Below, piece by piece: positions 53,641-63,492 of a stretch of DNA of 64,000 bases; position 1 is the first letter of the stretch; every line of letters starts with the position of its first letter. The DNA comes from Rhizobium sp. RCAM05350 (GTDB taxonomy: Bacteria > Pseudomonadota > Alphaproteobacteria > Rhizobiales > Rhizobiaceae). The translations under genes and the position numbers were made by a program. The notes beneath the pieces were generated by a model. The model was not told the DNA's origin and searched no databases. It saw nothing but the letters and a program-made list of their open reading frames with translations. The stretch spans positions 1,922,001 through 1,986,000 of the forward strand of contig CP087974.1 in the NCBI GenBank assembly GCA_024426085.1, read 5' to 3'.

Positions 53641-54091
53641 ATGAATGGCATGGACGGTTTGAAGCTGATGGCGCTGGACCCCGAAGATCTGGAGATCGTG
53701 TCCGCCCATGTGCAGGACGCGGTCTTCAAGGTTTCCGGTCTAGATTACGCGCCGCGCGCCGGACAATTGTCGCTGGTGATCAACCGCTTCGTCTGGGAAA
53801 CAGCCGAAGGCCGCGGCAAGTCTTTCGAGCGCCGCCGCTGCCTGCTCGCTTTCAAGCGCGTCACCGCGGTCCGCTCGATCGGTTTCGACCGCAAGGACGA
53901 CGACAAAGTGCTGTCGCTGCTGGCCATCCAGTTCGAACCGAACGGCGAAGGGCCGGATGGAACCGTCGAGTTCGTCCTCTCCGGCGAGGCTTCGATCATG
54001 CTCGATGTGGAATGTATCGAGGTTCAGCTTGCAGATACCGGCGGCGCATGGGAAACCGGTTTCCAAGCCGCGCCATCCCGCCGGCGCCTGA
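53641..54091 (+). CDS. DUF2948 family protein
   Basis: MNGMDGLKLMALDPEDLEIV, then RCLLAFKRVTAVRSIGFDRK and SIMLDVECIEVQLADTGGAW, typical of the short alphaproteobacterial DUF2948 family found between murA and hisD. A one-base indel near 54065 extends the raw frame; the conserved end PRHPAGA with stop at 54089 gives about 150 residues. Function unknown. Confidence 0.8.
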
Positions 54092-54154
54092 TGTCTTATC
54101 CGCCGGCCTGCCAGGGCCGCGCGTTTCTGCCGACCATCCATAAGGACGTTTTCA

Positions 54155-55461
54155 TTGGCTATCCGTCTCGACTATCTGACCCCCGGGCTTCGAAGCCGAG
54201 TTCGCAGCCTTTCTGACGACCAAGCGGGAAGTGTCCGAAGACGTCAACGCCGTGGTCAAGACGATCATCGATGACGTTCGTCTGCGTGGCGACGCGGCGC
54301 TTGCCGAATATACCAAGAAATTCGATGGCCTCGATTTCTCCGTTACCGGCATGGCCGTGACGGCTGACGAGATCGACGCGGCGATCAATGCCGTGCCGTC
54401 CGAGGTGCTGGGCGCGCTCAAGGTCGCTGCCCTGCGCATCGAGGCGCATCACGCCCGCCAGCGGCCGAAAGACGATATCTACGAGGATCTGATGGGCGTC
54501 GGCCTCGGGTCGCGCTGGACGGCGATCGATGCCGTCGGCCTCTATGTGCCGGGTGGTACGGCGAGCTATCCAAGCTCGGTGCTGATGAATGCGCTGCCGG
54601 CCAAGGTCGCCGGTGTCGAGCGCATCGTCATGGTCGTTCCTGCCAATGGCGGCGTGATCAATCCGGCAGTTCTGGCTGCTGCCCGCATGGCCGGCGTCGA
54701 GGAAATCTACCGGATCGGCGGAGCCCAGGCGATCGCAGCCCTTGCCTATGGCACGGTATCCATCGCTCCGGTCGCCAAAATCATGGGTCCGGGCAATGCC
54801 TATGTCGCCGCTGCCAAGCGCCAGGTGTTCGGCACCGTCGGCATCGACATGATCGCCGGCCCTTCGGAAGTGCTTGTTATTGCCGACCGCGACAACGATC
54901 CGGACTGGATCGCCGCCGACCTTCTCGCCCAGGCCGAGCACGATGTCGGCGCCCAGTCGATCCTCATCACCGATGATGCGCCTTTCGCGGCTGCGGTCGA
55001 GGCGGCGGTCGAGCGGCAGCTGCGCACCTTGCCGCGGGCTGAAACGGCAAGCGCCAGCTGGCGCGATTTTGGCGCCGTGATCCTGGTGCCGAATTTCGAC
55101 GTCTCGGTGCCGCTCGCCAACCGGATTGCTGCCGAACATCTCGAACTCGCGCTTGCCGATGCCGAAGCGATGATCCCTGAAGATCCGCAATGCCGGCGCC
55201 ATCTTTGTCGGCCGCCACACGCCGGAAGTGATCGGCGATTATGTCGGCGGCTCCAACCATGTTCTGCCGACGGCGCGTTCCGCCCGGTTTTCCTCCGGTC
55301 TCGGCGTACTCGATTACATGAAGCGCACCTCGATCCTGCGGCTGGGCGCCGATCAACTGCGCGATCTCGGACCGGCAGCCATTGCCCTTGCCCGCTCCGA
55401 AGGCCTGGAAGCCCATGCGCGTTCGGTCGCCATCCGCCTCAATCTCGGGGGCGAGGGATGA
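54155..55461 (+). CDS. hisD: Histidinol dehydrogenase HisD (two indels)
   Basis: Zinc enzyme for the last two steps of histidine synthesis. A TTG start at 54155 (AAGGACG upstream) gives [11 protein letters not shown], and one extra base near 54182 leads into the main frame at [47 protein letters not shown] and [14 protein letters not shown] are family signatures, and the zinc and catalytic His/Glu region is [11 protein letters not shown] second indel near 55185 leads to [19 protein letters not shown] and GSNHVLPT. It overlaps the next gene by ATGA. Confidence 0.93.
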
Positions 55462-55928
55462 ACGGCAGCCACCGTCTCTGCGATGTCGTGCTCGACGAAA
55501 CCATTGGCCGCTCGACGCCCGACGTTGAGCATGAACGCGCGGTGGCGATCTTCGATCTGATCGAGGAGAATTTTTTCGAGCCGGCCGGTCACATCGGCGG
55601 CCCCTACCGGCTCAATCTGTCCCTGATCGATTCGAAGCTCGTCTTTGCGATCACCACCGAGGCCGGCGCCGGGGTTGCGACCCATATCCTGTCGCTGACG
55701 CCGTTCCGGCGGATCGTGAAGGATTATTTCATGATCTGCGAAAGCTATTACGAGGCCATCCGCTCCTCGACGCCGAGCCAGATCGAAGCGATCGACATGG
55801 GGCGGCGGGGCATTCACAATGAAGGCTCGCAGACGTTGATGGACAGACTGTCGGGCAAGATCAAGCTCGATTTCGATACGGCGCGGCGCCTGTTCACGCT
55901 TGTCTGCGTGCTCTACTGGCGGGGATGA
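55458..55928 (+). CDS. UPF0262 family protein
   Basis: 156 residues, intact. [35 protein letters not shown] and [20 protein letters not shown] match UPF0262, an alphaproteobacterial family of unknown function conserved beside hisD. It overlaps hisD and the phosphatase gene by 4 bp each. Confidence 0.88.
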   Translation: MNGSHRLCDVVLDETIGRSTPDVEHERAVAIFDLIEENFFEPAGHIGGPYRLNLSLIDSKLVFAITTEAGAGVATHILSLTPFRRIVKDYFMICESYYEAIRSSTPSQIEAIDMGRRGIHNEGSQTLMDRLSGKIKLDFDTARRLFTLVCVLYWRG

Positions 55929-56413
55929 ACGTGACGGTCGCTGCTTCCCCCAACGAACCGCAGCGGAGCGCGAAATCGCCGGGATCGGTGCTGTTCATGT
56001 GCGGGATGAACGCGATCCGTTCGCCGATGGCGGAGGTGCTGGCCAAGGCAATGCTGCCGCCGGGCACCTATGTTGCTTCGGCCGGTGTCCGGCCCGGCGA
56101 ACGCGATCCGTTCGTCGATGTGGTGCTGGAGGAGATCGGGCTGACGGCCGGGCGGCATCAACCGCATACGCTGGACGAACTGGAAGACGATTATTTCGAC
56201 CTGATCGTTACGCTGGCGCCGGAGGCGCATCATGCGGCGCTGGAGCTGACGCGATCCATGGCGATCGATGTGGTATACTGGCCCACACCCGACCCGACGG
56301 TCGCGACCGGCACGCGTGAACAGATCGTTTCGGCCTATCGCGAGGTCCGAAATCACATTGCCAGCCTGCTCAAGCATCGTTTGCTTGGACAAATGCCGGA
56401 CAAGATGGCATAG
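55925..56413 (+). CDS. Low-molecular-weight protein-tyrosine-phosphatase/arsenate-reductase-like protein
   Basis: 162 residues. The phosphate-binding loop is [16 protein letters not shown] (C-x5-R-S), early in the protein as in the family, and [20 protein letters not shown] provides the C-terminal general-acid Asp. The actual substrate is unknown. It is coupled to UPF0262 in the hisD operon. Confidence 0.85.
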   Translation: MNVTVAASPNEPQRSAKSPGSVLFMCGMNAIRSPMAEVLAKAMLPPGTYVASAGVRPGERDPFVDVVLEEIGLTAGRHQPHTLDELEDDYFDLIVTLAPEAHHAALELTRSMAIDVVYWPTPDPTVATGTREQIVSAYREVRNHIASLLKHRLLGQMPDKMA

Positions 56414-56539
56414 CGCACAGGCAAAACCGGAAAATGAAGTCGCTGCTGTTCACAAAACCGCGGCGATTGTGTAGTTTCCGCCAAATTTTTAAAAGGTGCG
56501 ATACGCGCCTCTCCCGAAGCACAGAAAGAAATACCCTAC

Positions 56540-56758
56540 ATGGCGAAAGAAGAAGTCCTCGAATTCCCGGGCGTCGTTACCGAATTGCTTCCCAATGCAA
56601 CGTTCCGCGTCCAGCTTGAAAACCAGCATGAAATCATTGCCCATACGGCTGGCCGCATGCGCAAGAACCGCATCCGCGTTCTCGCCGGTGACAAGGTGCT
56701 TGTCGAAATGACGCCTTACGACCTGACCAAGGGCCGTATCACCTATCGCTTCAAGTAA
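56540..56758 (+). CDS. infA: Translation initiation factor IF-1
   Basis: 72 residues. [40 protein letters not shown] and [20 protein letters not shown] are the IF-1 S1/OB fold, intact and complete. Confidence 0.98.
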   Translation: MAKEEVLEFPGVVTELLPNATFRVQLENQHEIIAHTAGRMRKNRIRVLAGDKVLVEMTPYDLTKGRITYRFK

Positions 56759-56807
56759 GCGCAGGCGCGGCCCCTGCCGCAAACTCAAGATCGATGGCCC
56801 TGTTGCG

Positions 56808-57428
56808 ATGGCATTGACACATAAGCTGATCCTGGCCTCCGGTTCGCCGCGGCGTGTCGAACTGCTCGCGCAGGCGGGCATCGAGCCCGCACGCCTGATG
56901 CCGATGGATCTCGACGAGACGCCAAAGCGCACCGAACATCCGCGTTCGCTCGCCTGGCGGTTGTCTGCCGAAAAGGCAAGAGCTGCGCTCGCCGCTATCA
57001 AGGGAGAGCCTGGCTGGGACGGCAGCTATATCCTTGCCGCCGATACCGTCGTCTCCGTTGGCCGCCGTATTCTCGGCAAGCCTGAACTGGTCAGCGAGGC
57101 CTCGAGCGCGCTGCATCTTCTGTCCGGCCGCAGCCACTGCGTCTATACCGGCATCTGCCTGATCACGCCGGACAAGACGGTGCGCCAGAAGGTCATCGAC
57201 ACCAAGGTTCGCTTCAAGCGCCTCTCCAGTCACGACATCGACAGCTACCTGGCGTCGGGCCAGTGGCGGGGCAAGGCGGGCGCCTACGGCATCCAGGGCA
57301 TCGCCGGCAGCTTTGTCGTCAAGCTGGTGGGTTCCTATACCAATGTCGTCGGCTTGCCGCTCTACGAGACCGTGAACCTGCTTTCAGGCGAGGGCTATGA
57401 CGTGCATGACAGCTGGATGAAGGGCTAA
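56808..57428 (+). CDS. maf: Maf/YceF family nucleotide pyrophosphatase
   Basis: 206 residues. The N-terminal [16 protein letters not shown] is the Maf signature, with [16 protein letters not shown] and [16 protein letters not shown] further on. Family enzymes hydrolyse dTTP, UTP or modified nucleotides and affect septum formation. Intact; 50 bp after infA and just before yacG. Confidence 0.95.
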   Translation: MALTHKLILASGSPRRVELLAQAGIEPARLMPMDLDETPKRTEHPRSLAWRLSAEKARAALAAIKGEPGWDGSYILAADTVVSVGRRILGKPELVSEASSALHLLSGRSHCVYTGICLITPDKTVRQKVIDTKVRFKRLSSHDIDSYLASGQWRGKAGAYGIQGIAGSFVVKLVGSYTNVVGLPLYETVNLLSGEGYDVHDSWMKG

Positions 57429-57432
57429 GGCC

Positions 57433-57639
57433 ATGAGCTCAGACGAAACCAAAGGCGCCTCCAACGTGGCGCCGCTGCGCAAGACCGTGCCCTGCCCGGA
57501 GTGCAAGCGGCCGTCGCACCGCGAACACTATCCCTTCTGCTCGGACCGCTGCCGCAATGTCGATCTCAACAGATGGCTGAAGGGTTCATATGCCATTCCG
57601 GTAGCCGACGATGAATCGAAAGCCAGCGACGACGAATGA
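57433..57639 (+). CDS. yacG: DNA gyrase inhibitor YacG (zinc-binding)
   Basis: 68 residues with the four-Cys zinc motif CPECKRPSHREHYPFCSDRC. The family binds GyrB and can inhibit gyrase. It starts 4 bp after maf, the common gene order in this group. Confidence 0.93.
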   Translation: MSSDETKGASNVAPLRKTVPCPECKRPSHREHYPFCSDRCRNVDLNRWLKGSYAIPVADDESKASDDE

Positions 57640-57684
57640 CGGCGCATTGATTTTCGTGGGATATCTGTTGTTTTTCAATTATTT

Positions 57685-57727
57685 GCACCAAATGATATTT
57701 TCCTGTCGAAAAAACGTCATTTGGTGC
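57685..57727. repeat. Perfect 11-bp inverted repeat upstream of tRNA-Phe
   Basis: GCACCAAATGA (57685-57695) and TCATTTGGTGC (57717-57727) with a 21-base spacer. It lies between yacG and tRNA-Phe and may be the end of the hisD-yacG transcript or an operator. No U-run is seen. Confidence 0.5.
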
Positions 57728-57826
57728 TGGACACCCCGAACAAGATGTTATAACCCCGCTCGCTTCCGGGGCGCAACCAACCGCCCCACGGTTCTTCAAG
57801 CGGAACCATTGCCCGCAAGGCAGGAT

Positions 57827-57902
57827 GCCCGGATAGCTCAGTTGGTAGAGCAGCGGATTGAAAATCCGCGTGTCGGTGGTTCAAATCCGCCTCCGGGCAC
57901 CA
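57827..57902 (+). tRNA. tRNA-Phe(GAA)
   Basis: 76 nt with encoded CCA. Acceptor GCCCGGA pairs with TCCGGGC; anticodon stem-loop CGGAT-TGAAAAT-CCG with GAA; T-arm GGTGGTTCAAATCC. Its 3' end is repeated imperfectly at 61016. Confidence 0.97.
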
Positions 57903-58071
57903 TTTTCTCTCAAAAGAAATCAAGTGGTTGAGCGATAAACGCTCCGAAGAAACACGCGGTCGTGTTGCGCTCATGTTGCAACTGGCTTCCCTTGATTTCC
58001 AACGGCTTCCCTGCTACGCTCGGCTAGTCCACGCGACATGCGATGCGACATGAAATCTGTAGAGATCCTTT

Positions 58072-58866
58072 ATGAACCCGTATCAATGGTCATGCCCATT
58101 CTGCCGTCGCGACCAAGTAGTAACCGGTGAAAATCGGCACGCCTCCACCCACACCTTGTACATCGGGGAAGTCGAAGTACGGAAATGTGGGCCTGGGATA
58201 TACGGCGATCAGGTGCGTCAATCCTGATTGCAACGACGTCGCCCTGGAAGCGGAGTTCCACACAACTGTTCTCCGAGGCTCAAGCTCCTATCCAGATAAA
58301 GTGTTGGAAAAGTGGTCTCTTCGGCCTGAGAGCTCCTCTCAGGTGCAGCCCGACTACATCCCTGCAGCGCTTGTTGAAGACTACTATGAGGCCTGCCTTA
58401 TTCGCGACATGAGCCCAAAGGCTTCAGCGACTTTGTCCCGTCGCTGCCTTCAAGGAATGATTCGAGATTTTTGTGGCATAACCAAAGGTCGATTAATCGA
58501 TGAGATCAAAGAGCTAAAAAAGGCTGTAGAAGAAGGGCATGCGCCCAAGGGAGTTGAACCTGAGACGATCGACGCGATCGATGCTATTCGTGATATCGGG
58601 GAACATCGGCGCCCATATGGAGAAGGACATTAGCCTCATCATCGAGGTTGATCCTGGCGAGGCTCAGGCGCTGATCGAGCTGATCGAGATGCTTTTTGAT
58701 GAATGGTACGTCGCCCGGCACAAGCGCGAACAACGACTTCGCTAGTGTTAGAGCAATAGCAGCTGAAAAGAAGGTTGCCATTGAAGTTGGCCGTGCTGAA
58801 ATCGCACAGAAAAGACTTTTGGCGATACCGGACCAATCCGCCTCCAGTTCGTCAGATGTGGATTGA
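58072..58866 (+). CDS. DUF4145 family protein with zinc ribbon (indels)
   Basis: ATG at 58072 gives MNPYQWSCPFCRRDQVV; after a break near 58190 the second zinc half IRCVNPDCNDV follows. The DUF4145 helical domain is ACLIRDMSPKASATLSRRCL, and after another break near 58600 NIGAHMEKDISLIIEVDPGE. A final indel near 58740 lets it run to 58866. DUF4145 domains occur in restriction and defence settings; here it stands alone. Confidence 0.7.
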
Positions 58867-58907
58867 CACCCGCGTGCATCCTGTCACGTTGCACGGATAA
58901 GGCGTGG
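58863..58907 (+). repeat. 45-bp direct repeat, copy 1 (promoter/operator-like)
   Basis: It starts TTGACACCCGCGTGCATCC and ends GGATAAGGCGTGG, and is 41/45 identical to 59214-59258. It includes a TTGACA -35-like hexamer and a TGACA/TGTCA inverted pair, and lies 8 bp before the ATG of a small gene. Confidence 0.65.
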
Positions 58908-58914
58908 GTACTGA

Positions 58915-59173
58915 ATGCATCATATAATCATGTGGCTCGGCGGCATTACGGCCGCGATTGGAGCGTTTTTCTTCCTAATGGTCGTGATCACCGCCGGGAA
59001 AGGTAATGCTGGTGCGCTGTTCGGCGCCATCGGGATTGGCGGCGGGCTCGTCGTTTCGGGGGGCGATGCTTTACTGCTCCGGGGCAATCGTTGATCACTT
59101 GGCGGCAATCCGGCAGGCGACAGAGGCTCAGGCGAAATTCTTCGCGGAGAGGTCCGCAAAACCCACTCCCTAA
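58915..59173 (+). CDS. Small membrane protein (frameshifted)
   Basis: From MHHIIMWLGGITAAIGAFFF, with a second hydrophobic stretch GALFGAIGIGGGLVVSGAML; the frame must drop one G in the run near 59058, after which it reads VDHLAAIRQATEAQAKFF to a stop at 59173. About 86 residues, two membrane helices. Unassigned. Confidence 0.5.
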
Positions 59174-59213
59174 CCCCCTCCGAAAGGCGTTGCCATGATG
59201 GCAATACCCCGTC

Positions 59214-59258
59214 TTGACACTCGCGTGCATCCTGTCACCTTACGCGGATAAGGCGTGG
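59214..59258 (+). repeat. 45-bp direct repeat, copy 2 (promoter/operator-like)
   Basis: Four mismatches to copy 1, same TTGACA and TGACA/TGTCA features. It precedes the gene at 59349 by about 90 bp. Two copies in front of two genes of one small element suggest a shared regulator. Confidence 0.65.
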
Positions 59259-59348
59259 AAGAATCATAAAACGAATCCTTGTTCGGCTTCCCTTGCGGTG
59301 AAACTGCTTACTGAATGACCGGCGCGCCCGGCAATAAGAGGTTTGAGT

Positions 59349-59696
59349 ATGAATTTTGAATTCGCGGGTGTTGGGGACGTGGTTTTTGTCCATGTCGATA
59401 AGCTTTACGTCGTGGAAATCAGGGTCGATTTTGATGGGGAAGGCTTGCCGGGCCACCATGCAATTGCCGGACACGGTCTCAAGTTAACCGTGAGATTTAG
59501 AGGCGAGCCGGAGTGGACGTTCTCGAAGATTGAAACGGAGGCTCTTGCTGCTGCGACGTTGCTTCTGGAGAAATCAATACCGGTTCTTCGCGATGCCTCA
59601 GGCACCACGCTTGCCGCACGTACGCTTGAAGCCGAAGCAATTCTTGCTCAAAAGAAAGCCGTTGGCCCTGGCTATATCGTAGAGCTCGACGACTAA
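59349..59696 (+). CDS. Uncharacterised 115-residue protein
   Basis: MNFEFAGVGDVVFVHVDKLY, beta-rich start then an Ala-rich helix (TEALAAATLLLEKSIPVL). No family recognised. Intact. Confidence 0.6.
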   Translation: MNFEFAGVGDVVFVHVDKLYVVEIRVDFDGEGLPGHHAIAGHGLKLTVRFRGEPEWTFSKIETEALAAATLLLEKSIPVLRDASGTTLAARTLEAEAILAQKKAVGPGYIVELDD

Positions 59697-59849
59697 CAAT
59701 TCACCGCCTTTTTTAAGTCTCATCGCGGATCTCGGCTGAAAACTGCAGTTTGCCGTGGTCGTTGATTGGGCAAGATTTTGTTGGGTCGGCCAATACAGTG
59801 GGACGCTTTTTGTAACGACCGGTGCGCCGGCAATTTGAGGAATAAGAAA

Positions 59850-60032
59850 GTGGGCACAGTATTTAAGGTGGGTGATTTGGTTCAACTGAAATCTGGTGGA
59901 CCGCCTATGACGGTGCAGGAGTGGCATGGCGCGATGAGCAAATATCAGTGCGTTTGGTTTAAGGGCGCCTCTCATGAGAATGGATATTTCACTGAAGGTT
60001 CGCTGCATCTCTACGTGGCACCGGCAAAATGA
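59850..60032 (+). CDS. DUF2158 (YodC-like) small protein
   Basis: GTG start after GAGGAATAAGAAA. VFKVGDLVQLKSGGPPMTVQ and KYQCVWFKG match DUF2158, about 60 residues, a common phage- and island-associated family of unknown role. It overlaps the next gene by ATGA. Confidence 0.75.
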   Translation: MGTVFKVGDLVQLKSGGPPMTVQEWHGAMSKYQCVWFKGASHENGYFTEGSLHLYVAPAK

Positions 60033-60286
60033 ATGAGGAGCAGGCCGCGCAATGGATGCTTGGGGAGTTTGAAGAATTCGGCTTTCTCTATCAAGAAGGC
60101 GCAGCGTGTCATCTCTTCATGTGGAATGATGAGAAATTAGCCTATTATGATGCCAAATCAAATCTCTGCATCGGAAAAGGCGTTTTGACCCATTTCAACA
60201 AGTGCACGCCAGAGGCGGTGTATGAGCGAGCCGGAAAATTCTGGAGACGTCGCTTGGAAACGGATCAACCTGGGCGCCAGCAATAA
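60029..60286 (+). CDS. Uncharacterised 85-residue protein
   Basis: MNEEQAAQWMLGEFEEFGFL, acidic start and basic end, coupled to the DUF2158 gene and followed at once by a terminator. No family recognised. Confidence 0.65.
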   Translation: MNEEQAAQWMLGEFEEFGFLYQEGAACHLFMWNDEKLAYYDAKSNLCIGKGVLTHFNKCTPEAVYERAGKFWRRRLETDQPGRQQ

Positions 60287-60290
60287 TTAA

Positions 60291-60309
60291 GGGCGGCTTT
60301 AAGCCGCCC
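60291..60309. terminator. Hairpin between convergent genes
   Basis: GGGCGGCTT (60291-60299) pairs with AAGCCGCCC (60301-60309) almost without a loop; a stem without a strong U-run. It separates the convergent genes ending at 60286 and 60299. Confidence 0.55.
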
Positions 60310-60968
60310 TCTTGAACCACCCGTCGAATATCTCTGCCGTGAGGTAGATGACGTTCGACGGTTGAGCAGCCTTCTTCTTTTGATAGTAGGTGGCCGAGTA
60401 AATCACTCGAGAGCATGCTCGGCTGCAGTACATCGCCTGGCTGTTCTTCGGACGAAATACCGCCCTACACCGGCAGCAATGTCGCTCGGGCAACGCAGCC
60501 CGCATGTCTCGGATAACGCCACGCTTTGAACAATCGGCAGAGCAGTATTTCCGCCGCTTTGCATCAGGCCTGAAGCGTTCATTGCACCAATTGCATTCTA
60601 TCTCTGCCAGTTTGCGCCGTGAGGCGTCAGCGCAGGCGTTAGAGCAGAAGCGGACCGATGACCGATAGCTGTCAAAGACGGCTCGTTCCTTTCTGAACTT
60701 GCGGTCGCAATAAGTGCAGCACAGTGTCGGTGCTTTCTCGCGGCGGATCATTCCGCGCTCGCCTCATTAGGCCGTCGACGAGGATGCCATCGTGATAGAC
60801 CCGGCTTTCAAACGAGCTTGTGGCGCACATAACGGAGCAAAACCGATCACCGTTTGCCTGCCCTTCAGCGTCGATCTCGATAGAGCACCAGGCGCAATTC
60901 TCTCTCGGAACGGTATAGGCCCACTGCCCTTCCGCCCACGATGGCCGCTCGGCGCCGATGAGGCTCAA
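60299..60968 (-). CDS. Protein with four tandem zinc knuckles (frameshifted)
   Basis: Two frames join near 60750. Together they hold four CxxC ... (F/Y)CSxxC units: CAWC-FCSVMC, CTYC-FCSNAC, CNWC-YCSADC and CCRC-YCSRAC. Each has the spacing of a treble-clef zinc knuckle. About 222 residues, basic between knuckles, so nucleic-acid binding is plausible. No named family is certain. Confidence 0.6.
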
Positions 60969-61015
60969 GGCTTCTACACAACGAGATCGGCCTCAACGTC
61001 AGCCGTCGGCCAGCT

Positions 61016-61046
61016 GTGGTTCAAATCCGCGTCCACGCACCATTTT
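61016..61046. repeat. Imperfect copy of the tRNA-Phe 3' end (distal att)
   Basis: GTGGTTCAAATCCGC followed by three mismatched positions and GCACCATTTT, 28/31 identical to 57876-57906. It marks the far end of the tRNA-Phe insertion. The mismatches suggest an old or decayed site. Confidence 0.6.
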
Positions 61047-61224
61047 TACTCCTAATGAACCAATTTCTTTGATCCGAACCAACCGCGGGTGCTGAACGCC
61101 AGCAGCCTCTTGACTCTTTTAGAAAAAAGAACATAAAGTGAACAAATAGAACAGTGCAGGCCCGGCTAACAAAGTGTGATTGCTTGGTAGGATCACTCCG
61201 CCCCCCCAACCGTTGAGGTAAGAC

Positions 61225-61407
61225 ATGAGCCATGTTGACGAAATTACTGCGCGGACCCAGGCGGTTCTGGCGCGGTCGAGGGCATTCAGAGAACGTTCGC
61301 AAGCCATGCGGGAAGAGCACAAGGCTCTGATCGAGCGCGCTTCGATCAAATCGGGCCAGCTTCATTTTGTCTTCCCCTCTTCCAGCGCCGACAGCGCAAA
61401 GCACTAG
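61225..61407 (+). CDS. Small helical protein
   Basis: 60 residues, MSHVDEITARTQAVLARSRA, Arg/Ala-rich helix, preceded by a TTGAGGTAAG region. No family recognised. Confidence 0.45.
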   Translation: MSHVDEITARTQAVLARSRAFRERSQAMREEHKALIERASIKSGQLHFVFPSSSADSAKH

Positions 61408-61618
61408 GGCAACGCCGTGGCTCGCCTATATCTCCTCCCTGAGCGGAGGAGGAGAGCATGTGTGGCGTCGGCAGACGAGCAGGGCATCTCACCACCTCTA
61501 TCGTCTTGAATATTGGCTGCGCAGCCCAGACTGTCATGATACAGAGTATGGATATTGATTGCGTGCCGGTGCCGGTCTACTTAGGGGCCGCATTAAAATG
61601 AGGCCCCGAGTTCCGATA

Positions 61619-62005
61619 ATGGCAATTTCTGATTTGATCCTGCAGCTCCAGCACGCCAAAGAACCCAGCAAGGAACTCGATATCTCCATCGGGATCGTCA
61701 TGGGTTATAAGCGCCATGTGGCGACGGATACGGAGAATGGCAGCGAGCAGGAACGAAAGGTCGTTTGGCTCTATCCCGACAATGGCGACGAGAGCAGCCT
61801 GCCCGCTTTTACCGCGAAGATCGATGACGCCTATCTCCTTGCGCAGAGCCTCGCGCCCGGCTGTGTTGGTGGCGTCAGTTGGGATTCACAAGGCGGGACG
61901 GCCAAAATCGACGACGGCCCGTATTTTACCGCCAACACACCTGCTTTGGCGCTGTGCATCGCCGCGCTCAGCGTCAAGCTTCAAAAGGACCCGGAGACCA
62001 AATAG
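61619..62005 (+). CDS. Uncharacterised 128-residue protein
   Basis: From MAISDLILQLQHAKEPSKEL; the middle IDDAYLLAQSLAPGCVGGVS and the C-terminal FTANTPALALCIAALSVKLQ resemble small proteins of phage or island origin, but I cannot name a family. Intact. Confidence 0.6.
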   Translation: MAISDLILQLQHAKEPSKELDISIGIVMGYKRHVATDTENGSEQERKVVWLYPDNGDESSLPAFTAKIDDAYLLAQSLAPGCVGGVSWDSQGGTAKIDDGPYFTANTPALALCIAALSVKLQKDPETK

Positions 62006-62164
62006 AATCGCTCCGGTTGCGATCCGCTATACGAAAACAAGCCGCCTTAAAGTCGGCGTCCGCACCCGGTCTCCAAATGAACGAAACGACGAAGCGCCAA
62101 GCTTGAAAGCGCTGCCGATCACATTACATGCTCTCAATGAGCGCCCTTGCAGGAGTAAAGCCCG

Positions 62165-62425
62165 ATGAAATCTCTCGTTTTCCTCAGTGCAGCCGCGCTG
62201 ATGCTCGCCTCGTGCACAACGCCGGATGTCGAGCCAATCCCCGGCAGCATCACCTATGGCGGCCAGCCGCGCACGAAGCTGACGAAATCACCGATCGGCA
62301 GTGTCGTGCACAATTCGTTCCGGACCGTGACCGGCGTTGCGTATGAGACCTATATCATCCAGCCGGACCGCTCGCTGAAGCTTGTCCGTCGTGAGATCTG
62401 CAGCGACTTTTTCGACCAGAACTAA
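62165..62425 (+). CDS. Small lipoprotein
   Basis: 86 residues. MKSLVFLSAAALMLASCTTP has a signal peptide with lipobox LASC. The mature part (KSPIGSVVHNSFRTVTGVAY) is of unknown function. GGAG-type site upstream (GCAGGAGTAAAGCCCG). Confidence 0.7.
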   Translation: MKSLVFLSAAALMLASCTTPDVEPIPGSITYGGQPRTKLTKSPIGSVVHNSFRTVTGVAYETYIIQPDRSLKLVRREICSDFFDQN

Positions 62426-62445
62426 GGTCCGGCGCCCCCTCCCCC

Positions 62446-63430
62446 TCAAGAGGCAACGACGGTCCTTGGCGATCGCGCCACCAGCCGCGCGTAGTCGATC
62501 GCCGACAGCATGTTGACGTGGTTGGCCTTACCGGTGCCGGCAATGTCGAAGGCCGTGCCGTGATCGACCGACACCCGATCGATCGGCAGGCCAAGGGAGA
62601 CGTTGACGGCGGTCTCGAAGGCGACGAGCTTGATGGGGATATGACCCTGGTCGTGGTATTGCGCCACGACAAGATCGAAGGCGCCGCCATAGGCGCGGGC
62701 ATAAACGGTATCGGCGGAAATCGGGCCGACGACATCAATGCCTTTTGCCCGCGCCAGTTCGACGGCCGGCGCCAGGAATTTTGTGTCTTCATCACCGAAC
62801 AGGCCGCCCTCGCCGCAATGCGGATTGATGCCGGCGACCGCGATGTGCGCCTTGCGGCCGAGACGGAGAAAATGCCGGTGCCCCGCCTCAATGGTTGCCA
62901 GCACCCGCTCGACGGTCGCACGCTCGATCGCCGTGCGCAGCGACACGTGCGTGGAGACATGGATCGTGTTCAGCCGTTCCGATGCCAGAAGCATGAAGGA
63001 GTTTTTTGACCCGGTCAGATGGGCAAGAAGGCCGGTGTGGCCATCGAAGTGATGACCGGCAAGGTTCATTGCTTCCTTGTTGATCGGCGCGGTGACAATG
63101 CAATCGACTTCACCGGACATCGCCAGTCTCGACGGCGCGCTTGATGTAGCGCACCGAGGCGTCGCCGGCGACCGGGCTGACCTTGCCGATCTCCGGCAGT
63201 TTTCCATCGATCACGACCTCATCGACAGCAATGGTGCCGGCTGCCGGCGTTGCGGAAAAATAGAGTTCCGTTCCGGTCACCCTGTTGGCCCGCTCCAGCG
63301 CCTCGACATTGCCAACAACAACGAAATTCGCCCGATCTGTTTCGGGAAGGGCCGCCAGGGCCTTGACGATGACTTCCGGGCCGACACCTGCCGGATCCCC
63401 CAGCGTGACAGCTACGCGCGATGTGTGCAT
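62446..63430 (-). CDS. PdxA-family 4-phosphate dehydrogenase (frameshifted)
   Basis: NAD-dependent, metal-binding family that includes 4-hydroxythreonine-4-phosphate dehydrogenase (vitamin B6) and PdxA2-type four-carbon acid-sugar phosphate dehydrogenases. [75 protein letters not shown] and [13 protein letters not shown] give the metal His residues. A break near 63115 splits it. The neighbouring Fe-type alcohol dehydrogenase points to a catabolic PdxA2 role, but this is an inference. Confidence 0.85.
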
Positions 63431-63492
63431 GTTTAAGTCCTCCGTGCGGCGCTGTGGCTGTCCCCCGCGATCGGCGCCGCAGGCGTGTTCCG

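Larger units (their letters stand above)
57876..61046. mobile_element. Small tRNA-Phe-associated insertion (no integrase left)
   Basis: The 31 bases 57876-57906 of the tRNA-Phe 3' end recur at 61016-61046 with three mismatches. Between them lie a DUF4145 gene, five small genes, two near-identical 45-bp repeats and a zinc-knuckle gene, none looking like core chromosome. No integrase is present, so it is a decayed or satellite-type element. Confidence 0.6.
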
